NCBI RefSeq assembly: GCF_029542785.1
Contig: NC_083377.1
Span: 477,330-541,329, forward strand
From: Malassezia japonica
Taxonomy: Eukaryota > Basidiomycota > Malasseziomycetes > Malasseziales > Malasseziaceae
Direction: 5' to 3'
Length of the DNA stretch: 64,000 nt
In this document: one piece after another, positions 31,294 to 39,815 of the stretch
How the letters are laid out: the number at the start of each line of letters is the position of its first letter
How positions within the stretch are numbered: the first letter of the stretch is position 1
The notes under the pieces: model-generated
Databases searched by the model: none
What the model saw: the letters and a program-made list of their open reading frames with translations, nothing else
Told to the model about the DNA's origin: nothing
Program-made: the position numbers and the translations under genes

Positions 31294-31714
31294 GATAACG
31301 AGGTTGGGGCGGGGGTGAAGACGAGACTGTAGGGCAGTGCTTTATTTATAATGTACAGCAAACATGTCGATGCGTACGTGGTATGACATTCAAGACGAGA
31401 TCATTCTCGGAAAGAATGGGCGTCCAATGAGAGTGAGCCTCCACCATAATAGGGAGCGGCAGGGGTGTACTGCATATCGTAGTAATTTGCTAAAACATGT
31501 ACCCTTTGGGTTAATGAGTGAGCCTCCACATCAATATCTCAAGCCAGTGAATGCGACTGTCTCTTCGACAAACTTGACTCTCGATAGTAAAGAAGAATTA
31601 GCGTTCATGAAACAAGTAACCTTTATTACTGCCGACTTATCCCGGTTTGTCTTGTGTCACATCTGGACAAAGCATTGGACAGCGCTATGAAATGTGTGGC
31701 ACCCAATAAAGAGC

Positions 31715-31823
31715 GAGCCTCCACCTCAACGGAGAGCGCCAGGGACGTACATACATACCTATGCATGCTAACGTGGTGCATGTTCGTAGCAAGTATCCAT
31801 TGAATAGTAGTGGCTGTGCTTCC
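31715..31823 (+). repeat. Dispersed promoter-type repeat, copy 1
   Basis: Shares with 36351-36454, in the same order and orientation, GAGCCTCCAC/CAGCCTCCAC, a GGCAGG/GCCAGG block, the element GCATGCTAACGTGGTGCATG and GTAGTGGCTGTGCTTCC. It lies 60-170 bp upstream of the family A ATG at 31884. Confidence 0.65.
31763..31782. promoter_or_regulatory. GCATGC-AACGTGG-GCATG element upstream of a family A gene
   Basis: GCATGCTAACGTGGTGCATG has near-palindromic GCATG arms around an ACGTGG core. It lies about 100 bp before the ATG at 31884. Related copies are at 33720-33739 and 36395-36414. A regulator binding site is inferred from repetition and position. Confidence 0.5.
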
Positions 31824-31883
31824 GAGCAAATTACAAGCAGAACCCTACCTTCGTTTCTCCCCTCACCTACTGCGCTGTAACCC

Positions 31884-33094
31884 ATGCTCCAGACCCCGTT
31901 CAAAGAAGTCCTTGGCTCCGTTATCGAACACTATCTCAAGGCTATAAAATTTATCCAGCTCCAAAGAAAGCTTAGCAACTTGGAACTTGCAAAGGAACTG
32001 AGAGTCGACGAGGGGTATTTGAGGGGCATGTGCGTTGTTGACTCTCGCTGCTAACCTATAGAATGAGTGGGGCGACACGTCCTGGTCCTGAAGACCTACA
32101 ATGTGTACAGGAGACGCTTGGATTGGCTTTTGATGAAACGTTCCTCAGTCGGCTCATTAGCAGCCATCTTCACTCAAGTGGTGAGATTCTATTTTGCGGG
32201 CAAGGTTCGTACAGTGACAACTGACAACAGAGATGCTTCTCGCCACACTTAGCTGGACATTGCTTAGCTGTGCCTCGGATATTCTTGACCAAGTGCAAAC
32301 CCAAGTAAGTTCTTGTCTTGACACTCATACTAGTCTAAATGCTTAGGTCCACTCCCGGATGCTTGGGTTTGCGACATCGATTTCATGGTGCAAGATCGTA
32401 TGTTTGCCATTGTTTTCCTGGGTGCCTATCATAAGACGGATCGTGATAGTTCAGCTCCCGAAACCGACTACGAATCACTCGAGCTCGAATATGATAAAAT
32501 CAGCGCTCAAATTTTATACTGGGTCTTCTTTATGAACTTGAAAGTTGCCCTTTCTAAGAGCAAAGTGTCGATGGCCAAGATTGCTAGCGATCTAGAATTG
32601 GACTTTCATCGCCTTGAAAAGATGTAAGTTACCTGAAAGCTGCTAATTAGTAGTATTGAAGGTACCACCAAACCGAGTGAAAACGACATCTTGAAGTTGA
32701 TCTCCTTCTTCCGGCTGAACCATGATCAATATATTATCAAAAATAATGTATCGATCGCATACTACATACGCCAATACTGGCCATTTCAAAAATTTTGTGG
32801 CAGGTATTTCATTCCTAACACAGACCCTTTTATTGTTCAGCTACGCCGTACATTGCAAAGGAATGCCAGTTATATCTGGCATGCATTTTCGGAACAGGTT
32901 TGTGTATGCCGAATTTCTGACCTTGGGTTGTGGATGGGCAAATCGAAAAGGGTTCTAACCACGTCTCTGTCGAACAAGTATCCCGTGGAGACGGTCATGG
33001 TATCAAGATTGCGATTGAAGGAGCACTTGTTACAATTCCAAGATGTCCACAAGTAGGCCTTCTTTCAAGTCGATAAAAGTGAAGGTTATATGAT
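31884..33094 (+). CDS. Family A two-module HTH-like protein
   Basis: 339 aa after removing introns 32030-32061, 32205-32230, 32305-32333, 32624-32650, 32800-32823 and 32898-32950 (phases 2,1,0,2,1,0). The fifth intron has a GC donor (GCAGGT), at the same position as the GC-AG intron of the copy at 12640-13802. The sixth, at 53 nt, is the longest intron in the family here. HTH-like segments are LSNLELAKELRVDEGYLRGM and VSMAKIASDLELDFHRLEKM. The strands are DRMFAIVFLG and GIKIAIEGALVTIP. The frame is intact throughout. The 3' end overlaps a weak minus-strand ORF (32995-33198). Confidence 0.72.
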
Positions 33095-33198
33095 TTTGCA
33101 GTCTTAGCGATATAGTCCTCGATATGCCTGCCTTCACGGGAAGGTCCGGCCAAAGGGGAAGGGCGCTGGGGCTCGCGGTTACTCGGGGAGGAACTCAT
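32995..33198 (-). CDS. Short ORF, possible truncated family B gene
   Basis: 67 aa starting MSSSPSNREPQRPSPLAGPS on the minus strand, overlapping the 3' end of the convergent family A gene. Its upstream leader is pyrimidine-rich, as in family B genes, and it lies just beyond the relocated HBS1 tail. The family B gene at 53497 lies in the same relative place beyond the true HBS1 tail. The body is short and unlike the others, so it may be a truncated remnant or chance. Confidence 0.3.
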   Translation of the reverse strand: MSSSPSNREPQRPSPLAGPSREGRHIEDYIAKTAKSYNLHFYRLERRPTCGHLGIVTSAPSIAILIP

Positions 33199-33372
33199 AA
33201 TGGTAAGGAGAGGGAGAGGGATGGGGGGCGTCCTTTTATAACTTTCGTTTCTGCACCTCTTCGCAACGAGCCGAGGCTTCCGTTCCCTGGAACGAGGCCT
33301 GTGCGCTTGTTAGTAACACAGTGGAGATTCACCCAATAATAGCCCACCACCCTCGCTTGCGCACAGACGCGG

Positions 33373-33568
33373 TAGCCAATCCTTGGTATTTTCCGTGTGT
33401 CACAAATTCATATCGACATATGCAAGAGCTACATAGTTTATCCATGGGGTCTGTACGTGGAAATTCTCCGAGGAAATATTTCAGGCATAGAATGTGTCGA
33501 TGTCGCTCGGCGATCGCACAGCCGCACGTGCTAGTGAGCCTCGAGGACAATGCCCGCGGCGACCGTCT
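33373..33568 (-). pseudogene. Transplanted 3' tail of HBS1 plus its flank
   Basis: The reverse complement of this segment aligns almost gap-free with 52974-53167. It starts inside the last codons of HBS1: TVAAGIVLEAH and the stop are identical, differing only at silent sites. It continues through about 155 bp of 3' flank, including the stretch encoding MDRLSS...CRYEF. It is clearly a relic of a segmental copy, in inverted orientation and 20 kb away. Nothing else of HBS1 is present. Confidence 0.85.
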
Positions 33569-33719
33569 TGTCGTGCAGGCAGTGCTCTAATAATGCTTTG
33601 CAAACATGCTAATGCACACTTGGCGTTAGAAATAGGTTTAGACCAAGCTTTGATAGAAGAGACGCCCAATGAGATAGGTACTTCCACGTAGGGATATTGA
33701 AGAGGGCGTGTCTAAATAT

Positions 33720-33739
33720 GCACGCCGACGTGGCGCATG
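33720..33739. promoter_or_regulatory. GCAYGC-ACGTGG-GCATG element upstream of a family A gene
   Basis: GCACGCCGACGTGGCGCATG, a variant of the element at 31763-31782, about 76 bp before the family A ATG at 33816. The core ACGTGG and both GCA/CATG arms are kept while intervening bases change. Confidence 0.5.
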
Positions 33740-33815
33740 CTCAGTAGCTAGGCCTCTTCTCATGTGAATATTGTGACCATACTGCCCTTGGAGTGGACAT
33801 GAAGACTTTACCACG

Positions 33816-34943
33816 ATGATCTACAACCCATGCCATCAAGATGCTCGTGAAATCGTTCATCACTACCTCCAAGCTGTAAAAAAAGAACAGCGCAAAAGAG
33901 GTCTGAGTAACCGCAAGCTGGCCAAGGCGCTTAGAATCAAACTGAAACGACTAAGAGACATGTGAGTCTGAATCAACGTAGCTTACGTTCAGTATGAATG
34001 GCACCGTAGCCCCAGACTTCGATGAACGTGAGCGTTTCTATGACATTTTGGGTTTGTCGTTCAGCAAGGTCTTTTTCAATCGTCTGCTTCGAAGCCATAT
34101 CCAACGAAGCGGTCACATGCCTCTTTGTGGCCCTGAATCACTCTTTGTTGAGCTGAATTGGTCATTGATGACATGCGCTCCCGAGATACTGGCTCAAATG
34201 CGCGCCCAGGCTAATCCACTTTGTACCCACCCGGATGACTGGACGTGTGATATTGATTTTATGGTTCAAGATCACACCTTTGCCATTACATTCCAGGCTA
34301 TCAAGACGGACAGAGTCGGTGCCCCTGTGTCTAACATCAATGGTCTTTTATTCGAGTACGACAAAATCACGGCACAAATGTACTATATGACGTTTCTTTG
34401 GAACTTGAAGAGGGCCTTGTCTAAGACCGGTTTGTCATTGGAGACTGTGGCCAGTGACCTCGAACTCGACGTGGATTCTCTTGCAAACGTGTATGTGCTA
34501 CGAATGTATTACTCATACCTAGTATTAACGGAACGTCAGCGCCAAATCAAGTGGGCATCTCCAAACTCGTCACCTACTTTCAATTAAACGAGAACCGGGC
34601 TCTCATTTCAAACTGTACTGAGCTTGCCTTTGACATACACCAGTACAAGTTGTTCCAAGACTTTTGTGGTATGCTTCACCTCTTACACAGATCCAGTCAT
34701 TGTATCGCTGCGTCGTGCTCTGAGAAAGAATCTTATTTACCTGTGGCATGCATTCGCGGAACTGGTACGTACAGGCTGCGTAACTAAACTCTGGCACCAG
34801 ATGCATATGTGGACAAGGCCATACATTATGTGTGGACAAAGCAGGTCCCTTGTAATGAGGGCAACGAGGTCAAAATTATTATCAAAGGAGATGTTCGGCC
34901 AAAACCACAAACCTGTCCAGTAGATCAACTTTTTAGTATATAA
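33816..34943 (+). CDS. Family A two-module HTH-like protein, two introns lost
   Basis: 337 aa if introns 33962-33992, 34491-34522, 34669-34690 and 34765-34793 are removed. The second and third introns of the usual six are cleanly absent (LCGPESLFVELNWSLM and QMRAQANPLCT read straight through). HTH-like segments are LSNRKLAKALRIKLKRLRDI and LSLETVASDLELDVDSLANV; the first strand is HTFAITFQA. The last intron would have to end in CTCTG, not AG, to give APDAYVDKA...VKIIIKGDV. The next AG (34800) yields another frame that stops at 34923 and loses the conserved strand. The acceptor may therefore be a recent mutation. The stop lies 9 bp from the convergent neighbour's. Confidence 0.65.
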
Positions 34944-34952
34944 ACGTCATGA

Positions 34953-36147
34953 CTAACAAACGGTATGGGATTGGTTTTCCTGCTTAGCCCAGTCGCGCAA
35001 CGTTTGGTCCACTTCCAGAGGAGAGTAACCAGGTGGTGGCTGGGCTAGATGAAGAACCGGTCTCTCGCCTTCATACTTTAGAGCAAGACTAGGACTCACA
35101 GCGTTAGAGCGGCTGTAAGGAATGGTGACAGTGATACTAATCTTGTCCTTGGCAGTCTTCGATAGCCATCGTACCTGCACCCTGGCATTAGCTTGATCAA
35201 ATCCCGTTCGAGGGTTCTTGCTTATATCAGCCCAAAGCATATCCGGATGCCAAATTTTCTCTCGGAGGGAAATGATAATGGGATGCCCCAGTATCATTTC
35301 CTCCTCCAAGCCGACCATATCAGCAAGCACCGTACAAAGGAGGTAAGCCATACCCTTGCTGGAAGTGAACTTCAGAACGTGATCGAGAAGGGCGAGCTCA
35401 TGGTGATCTGGTGCAATTCGGGCAAAACATCTACGTTAGACATGACACGTACATCTCGTAAATCTTGTCAATAGAAAGACCAGTGTCTTGAGCCAGTGCC
35501 TCGGGCGACATACCCTCACTCCTCATGATGTTTCGAAGAGCGTAGGCAAAGGTCTGGAGAAACCTAAGTGCAATACGGCGACTGTAAGACAATATAGCAG
35601 CGATAGCAGGCGAGAGTTCAGGCGTAGTTCGACATCCCGGGCGGTTTGGCACAGTTTTCGCAATGGTATGAAGGACCATACCTTGAGCAGAAAACTTCTT
35701 TTCTACTACCAGTTCTTCATGAGGGATAGTCAGGCTTGCGCCACACTTCTTCCTAACCTTTTCAACAATATCCGACGAAAGCTCCTGGACTACGTCATCC
35801 ATGAGCAAATCATAATGAGATTCAGCTCCGACTGGTGTCAATCCCATCATGGTCCCGCACCAGACAACAAACATGAAGAGGAGCCCAGGAACCCACAGCG
35901 ACTGTGCACAGCTGACTAGGCACTTTACGACGTTGGTACTTTTGGGATTTTCGCCTCGAAGGACCCCCTCGAGCTGCTCATCGGGAACGCCATGAAGGGC
36001 ACCTTGCCTGAGGCGTTCTTCAGCATCAGAGCCAATTTTTCTATTGACTTCCTGTCGAAGGAAGTTTAACTCATCGTTCGCCGCACAGACCTCGGATTCG
36101 AAGGTATATCCCTTCTCTGGACGGGAAATGAGAGCCGAGGAATTCAT
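34953..36147 (-). CDS. Divergent family A member with a single intron
   Basis: Two exons on the minus strand, 390 aa, ATG at 36147; the intron 35431-35452 is exactly 22 nt. It is placed in family A because that intron sits in phase 2 directly after the second HTH-like segment (MSPEALAQDTGLSIDKIYEM). The following part, HPIIISLREKIWHPDMLWAD, matches DPVIVSLRRALRKNLIYLWH of the neighbour. A hydrophobic helix (LWVPGLLFMFVVWCGTMMGL) occupies the place of the helical segment after the first HTH; it could be a membrane segment. The C-terminal strand KISITVTIPYS resembles family B. The GC content is somewhat higher than in neighbouring copies. Confidence 0.65.
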
Positions 36148-36647
36148 GGTGGGATAGAATGCTACCCCTTTTTGTCGATGGCTTATATAAACTACATTTC
36201 TTGAAGCTCTCGTTCAAGATGATGTGGACAGGGGCTCCTACATTACGGTCCGTGCATGCATATGGCCAACCAAGGGCCAGACAATTCTCAAGGGTTCAGT
36301 GGAGAGCCAAATCTCAAGTACCTCTACAGCACTCCTGTGCATAGCGAATTCAGCCTCCACATCAGCTTGAAGTGGCAGGAGTCTGCATACCAACGCATGC
36401 CAACGTGGTGCATGCTTCTAGCGGGAGTCAGCTCTTGGTAGTGGCTGTGCTTCCAAATGTGGTGCAACATAAAAGACTATACTTTGCACGTTTATCTCTT
36501 TCCACCGACTGCACATTAATTCATGATCCATACCCCTGCACTACATTTCCTGCACTCGAATTACCCGTGACATCATCCATATGTTCTCAATCACGTTCTT
36601 GTGACCTCTTTGCGGTCTTACCAAATAAATAATCACTACAATACACT
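36148..36647. other. Intergenic, repeat-bearing spacer at edge of second accessory block
   Basis: 500 bp without a supportable gene. It contains the second copy of the dispersed repeat (36351-36454) and marks the return to core-type sequence at AIM6. Confidence 0.5.
36351..36454 (+). repeat. Dispersed promoter-type repeat, copy 2
   Basis: Same ordered blocks as 31715-31823 (CAGCCTCCACATCA, GGCAGG, GCATGCCAACGTGGTGCATG at 36395-36414, GTAGTGGCTGTGCTTCC). Here no plus-strand family A gene follows, so either a gene was lost or the repeat moves on its own. Confidence 0.65.
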
Positions 36648-37667
36648 CTAGAAACGCGCAATAGCCTCGAGGTCATCAGCGTTGATCCAGTCGCTGTCGA
36701 GTTCCAGCAGCAGCTTGTTCACGCGATCACGCGCATAGACAGGCCACGCCGGCGTGTCCCAGAAGCGCGTCTTGATGCCACGCTTGTGCGCCTCCTTGAT
36801 CAATCCCGAGATCGAGGCATTGACCTTCTTTGACGGTGCGTGAATTCCGGTATAGTTTAGCGCGGCCGGCGTAAAGTCGGTCGAGGCAATCGGGCATAGC
36901 GTCGAGTTCCACTCGTACTGCACGCCATGAATCTTTGGGCCGCCGAGGTGGAGCTTGGTAAGCTCGCAGTCGTAAAACACGTCGCGCTTGTGCTTCGGTG
37001 CGACCTGGTCGATCGGCGTCGCGCCAGTGCCGACGACAATCACTGGCCCCGGAATAATCTTGCCGTTCTCGTAGCGCGTCAGGTAACCCTTCTTGCGCAG
37101 CGGCTCGAGCGCCTCGACGACGTGCGGCCACGATTGGTTGGCGTTGTTCTTAATGTCGACCATGAGCTGGATGGGCTGCGTGTTGCCGACGCCCAGCGAA
37201 TAGTAGCCGTTCCACCACGGCGACTTGTCCGTCTTGACCGACGCCTGGAGGTCGGCAAAGAGCGCCGAGGCGTCATTGTCGACGTGCTTGGCGTTTGCGG
37301 CGTTGGCCTGGTCGATCGCCTTGACCAGCGGCTGGACTGTGAGCGCGTCAAAGGTGCGCTCGCGCGTGAGCGAAAAAGCGTCGTGGCCCACGTAGAGCTT
37401 GTTGTCCTTGGGGTTCAGCCAGACATCCGACTCGATGCTCAGCACACCGTACGACAGCGCCTGGAACACGGGAACCGGGCGCTCGTAGTCGTTGTGCGAA
37501 TGCACAAAGATGGGGTAGGTGTTCCTGTTCCAGTCCGCAGGCGACTGCAGAATGCTCGCGTTCTTGCCGCCGAATGGCGCATAGTCCGGCGTCACTTCAG
37601 GCAGTCTCGGCGCGAGCTTCGCAGCATAGGCAGCACCAATCAGCAGCGGAGCGAAGGGGACGAGCAT
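36648..37667 (-). CDS. AIM6: AIM6-like secreted phosphodiesterase-fold protein
   Basis: 339 aa from ATG 37667, which starts a signal peptide (MLVPFAPLLIGAAYAAKLAP); the open frame continues upstream. The core has IFVHSHNDYERPVPVFQALS, VLSIESDVWLNPKDNKLYVG, HDAFSLTRERTFDALTVQPL, IQLMVDIKNNANQSWP and C-terminal KRGIKTRFWDTPAWPVYARD. These are the features of the Aim6 family, which has a PI-PLC-like TIM barrel. The yeast member was named from a screen for altered mitochondrial inheritance; its biochemical role is not settled. The signal peptide suggests that this protein enters the secretory pathway. Confidence 0.8.
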   Translation of the reverse strand: MLVPFAPLLIGAAYAAKLAPRLPEVTPDYAPFGGKNASILQSPADWNRNTYPIFVHSHNDYERPVPVFQALSYGVLSIESDVWLNPKDNKLYVGHDAFSLTRERTFDALTVQPLVKAIDQANAANAKHVDNDASALFADLQASVKTDKSPWWNGYYSLGVGNTQPIQLMVDIKNNANQSWPHVVEALEPLRKKGYLTRYENGKIIPGPVIVVGTGATPIDQVAPKHKRDVFYDCELTKLHLGGPKIHGVQYEWNSTLCPIASTDFTPAALNYTGIHAPSKKVNASISGLIKEAHKRGIKTRFWDTPAWPVYARDRVNKLLLELDSDWINADDLEAIARF

Positions 37668-38095
37668 GATGAGCGTGGGTGGGCAAAAGGCAAAAGAGAC
37701 GTGTTGTCCAACGGGTGTGCACGCGCCAGGAGAGTTGTCCTCGTGCCATGAAGAGCCAATGAGAGACCACATACGAAATGAGGAGCCGGCCGAGTGCACG
37801 GACCATATCTTCAGACTTGGACGAGGAGCGTTCTGCAAACCTACGTAGCGCCTACATCACCCCTGCACTTGGCATTGTTTCAAAGCACGCGTTCTCCTAG
37901 GGAAAGCGCCGCCCTGCCAATCAAGTTCTCTCTCACTCTACATCTCAGGGCGGGCGTAGAACCGATCGGCCGAACGCAGGGGCCACATCACACCATATCC
38001 CAGCCCCGTTGCGTGAATAAGCTATGGATTTGAAACGCTGGGGGCTAAGATAAAAGAAGCTTTTTATAGTCTCCTGGATAGGCCCATTGCCGGCC
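37668..38095. other. Divergent intergenic region AIM6/MFS
   Basis: 428 bp holding both promoters. A TTTTTATAGT stretch at about 38061-38070 may be the TATA region of the MFS gene. No further gene is seen. Confidence 0.4.
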
Positions 38096-39784
38096 ATGCC
38101 GCGTATACTCCAGCCTGGCGAGTTTGAGCAGTCGCTAGACGAGAGCGACGGCTTTCGGACGGACTCTTCGCTCGATGGCTTGGACGACGAGAAGCGCGAG
38201 AAAGCGAGCGCGGAGCTGTCCGACTTTCACATCTTTCAGAACAATACCCTAGTCGACCACTGGGCTGGTGTCTATGACAAGTCCGAGTACGAAGGGCGGC
38301 ACCGGTTCGACCCCTCCTTTACGTGGACCAAGCAAGAAGAGCGCGAGCTGGTATGGAAATTGGATACGCGGCTGATGCTGCTTGTGTGGGTCATGTTCTT
38401 TTCGCTGGACCTGGTGCGGCACAATCTGAATCGGTCGCTTGCGAGTCGCAGCGAGAAGCACGGGGGAAATATCTTGGAAGAAGTGGGCCTCTCTCAAAAC
38501 GATATCAACCATGGCATGCTGGCGTTTTACCTGTCGTTCCTGTGCATGGAGCTTCCGTCTGGCCTGATTTCCAAGCGGCTCGGTCCCGAGGTATGGGTGC
38601 CTACGCAGATCATTGCGTGGTCCATCGTGTGTGCGTGCCAGTCGGCCATCACGAACAAGGCTGGCTTTTACATTACACGCGTCTTTCTCGGCATCACGCA
38701 GGGCGGTTTTATTCCGGACATGTGCCTGTACCTCACCTACTTTTACACGTCCAAAGAGATGAATGTGCGCATGAGCTTCTTTTATACGGTGCTTGGCGCG
38801 TCGCAAATCATCGGCTCGTTTCTGTCGGTCGGCTTTATGCAGCTGAATGGCCTCAATGGCTGGGCGGGCTGGCGCTACCTCTTTGCGCTGGATTCGGTCA
38901 TTTCCGGCGTGATTGGCCTGCTGGCCATCTTTTTGATGCCAGCGACCATTACGAAGACGACGACGTTTGCGATCCGCAAGCCGTGGTTTACCGACCGCGA
39001 GGAAAAGATCCTCGTGAACCGCCTGCTGCGCGACGACCCCACCAAAGGCGACATGAACAACCACCAGTCGGTCACCTGGCGCGGCCTCTGGAACTGTCTG
39101 AAGGACTACGACGGCTGGGTCATTTACGCACTCGCGTTCCTCGTGCTGATCCCCTACCAGCCCCCCCAGACCTACCTGTCGTATATTCTGAGCGACCTAG
39201 GCTTCAATACGCTGATGAGCAACTTGCTTGCGATCCCCGGCATGGTGCTCTTTATGGCCAACGCGCTGTGGATGGCGCAGCTCGCGACACGCTTCCGCGC
39301 CCGCGCATGGACCTCGGCGCTGACCAACGCGTGGGTATTTCCGTGCCTCGTCGCGCTCCTGTGTATTCCGCAGAAGCAGGACTACTACTGGAACTGGGTG
39401 CGCTACGGCCTCTACAGCCTCGTCACCGCCGTGCCCTATCCCCTGCCGAGCATTGTCGGCTGGGTCTCGGAGAATGCGTACTCTGTGCAGACCCGCACGA
39501 TCTCGCTCTGCTTTCTGAATATCACGGCCCAGATCGGCTCGATCGCAGCGACATTTGTGTACACCGACGGCGACCAGCCGTTCTACCTGCGCGGCAACAC
39601 GGCCATGGCCGTATTGGCCGGCGTCTCGGTCGTGCAGTGCGTGCTGACGCCGCTCTACTTTACCGCGCGGAATCGGTACAAGGCGAAAAAGTGGGCACAG
39701 CTCTCCCCAGACGAGCAGCAGGCCTACGCGGTGCACTCGCGCGACTTTGGGCCCCGCCGCCTCGATACGCGCCTCGCGACATAA
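38096..39784 (+). CDS. MFS permease, allantoate/anion:cation symporter family
   Basis: A single exon of 562 aa from ATG 38096. A long acidic cytosolic N-terminus precedes about 12 membrane segments. The first begins after KLDTRLMLLVWVMFFSLDLV. Family features include HNLNRSLA, GMLAFYLSFLCMELPSGLIS, RVFLGITQGGFIPDMCLYLT and WAGWRYLFALDSVISGVIGL. This is the Dal5/Tna1/Fen2-type branch of the major facilitator superfamily, which moves small carboxylates, vitamins or allantoate with protons. The substrate cannot be read from the sequence. The downstream WD40 gene begins 31 bp after its stop. Confidence 0.85.
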   Translation: MPRILQPGEFEQSLDESDGFRTDSSLDGLDDEKREKASAELSDFHIFQNNTLVDHWAGVYDKSEYEGRHRFDPSFTWTKQEERELVWKLDTRLMLLVWVMFFSLDLVRHNLNRSLASRSEKHGGNILEEVGLSQNDINHGMLAFYLSFLCMELPSGLISKRLGPEVWVPTQIIAWSIVCACQSAITNKAGFYITRVFLGITQGGFIPDMCLYLTYFYTSKEMNVRMSFFYTVLGASQIIGSFLSVGFMQLNGLNGWAGWRYLFALDSVISGVIGLLAIFLMPATITKTTTFAIRKPWFTDREEKILVNRLLRDDPTKGDMNNHQSVTWRGLWNCLKDYDGWVIYALAFLVLIPYQPPQTYLSYILSDLGFNTLMSNLLAIPGMVLFMANALWMAQLATRFRARAWTSALTNAWVFPCLVALLCIPQKQDYYWNWVRYGLYSLVTAVPYPLPSIVGWVSENAYSVQTRTISLCFLNITAQIGSIAATFVYTDGDQPFYLRGNTAMAVLAGVSVVQCVLTPLYFTARNRYKAKKWAQLSPDEQQAYAVHSRDFGPRRLDTRLAT

Positions 39785-39815
39785 ATAGCTGCACGGACTC
39801 TTACCTCCACATAAC

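Larger units (their letters stand above)
31294..31883. other. Intergenic region with repeated GAGCCTCCAC motifs
   Basis: No gene is supported; an open frame at 31364-31690 has no coding-like features. The region holds repeated copies of GAGCCTCCAC (near 31436, 31521 and 31715). The third copy is part of a longer block also found at 36351-36454. It is the promoter of both the family B gene to the left and the family A gene to the right. Confidence 0.5.

Noticed and set aside
31364..31690. Plus-strand ORF of 108 codons
   Set aside because: Lies in a repeat-bearing intergenic region, has no recognisable feature and no support from the other copies of the repeat.
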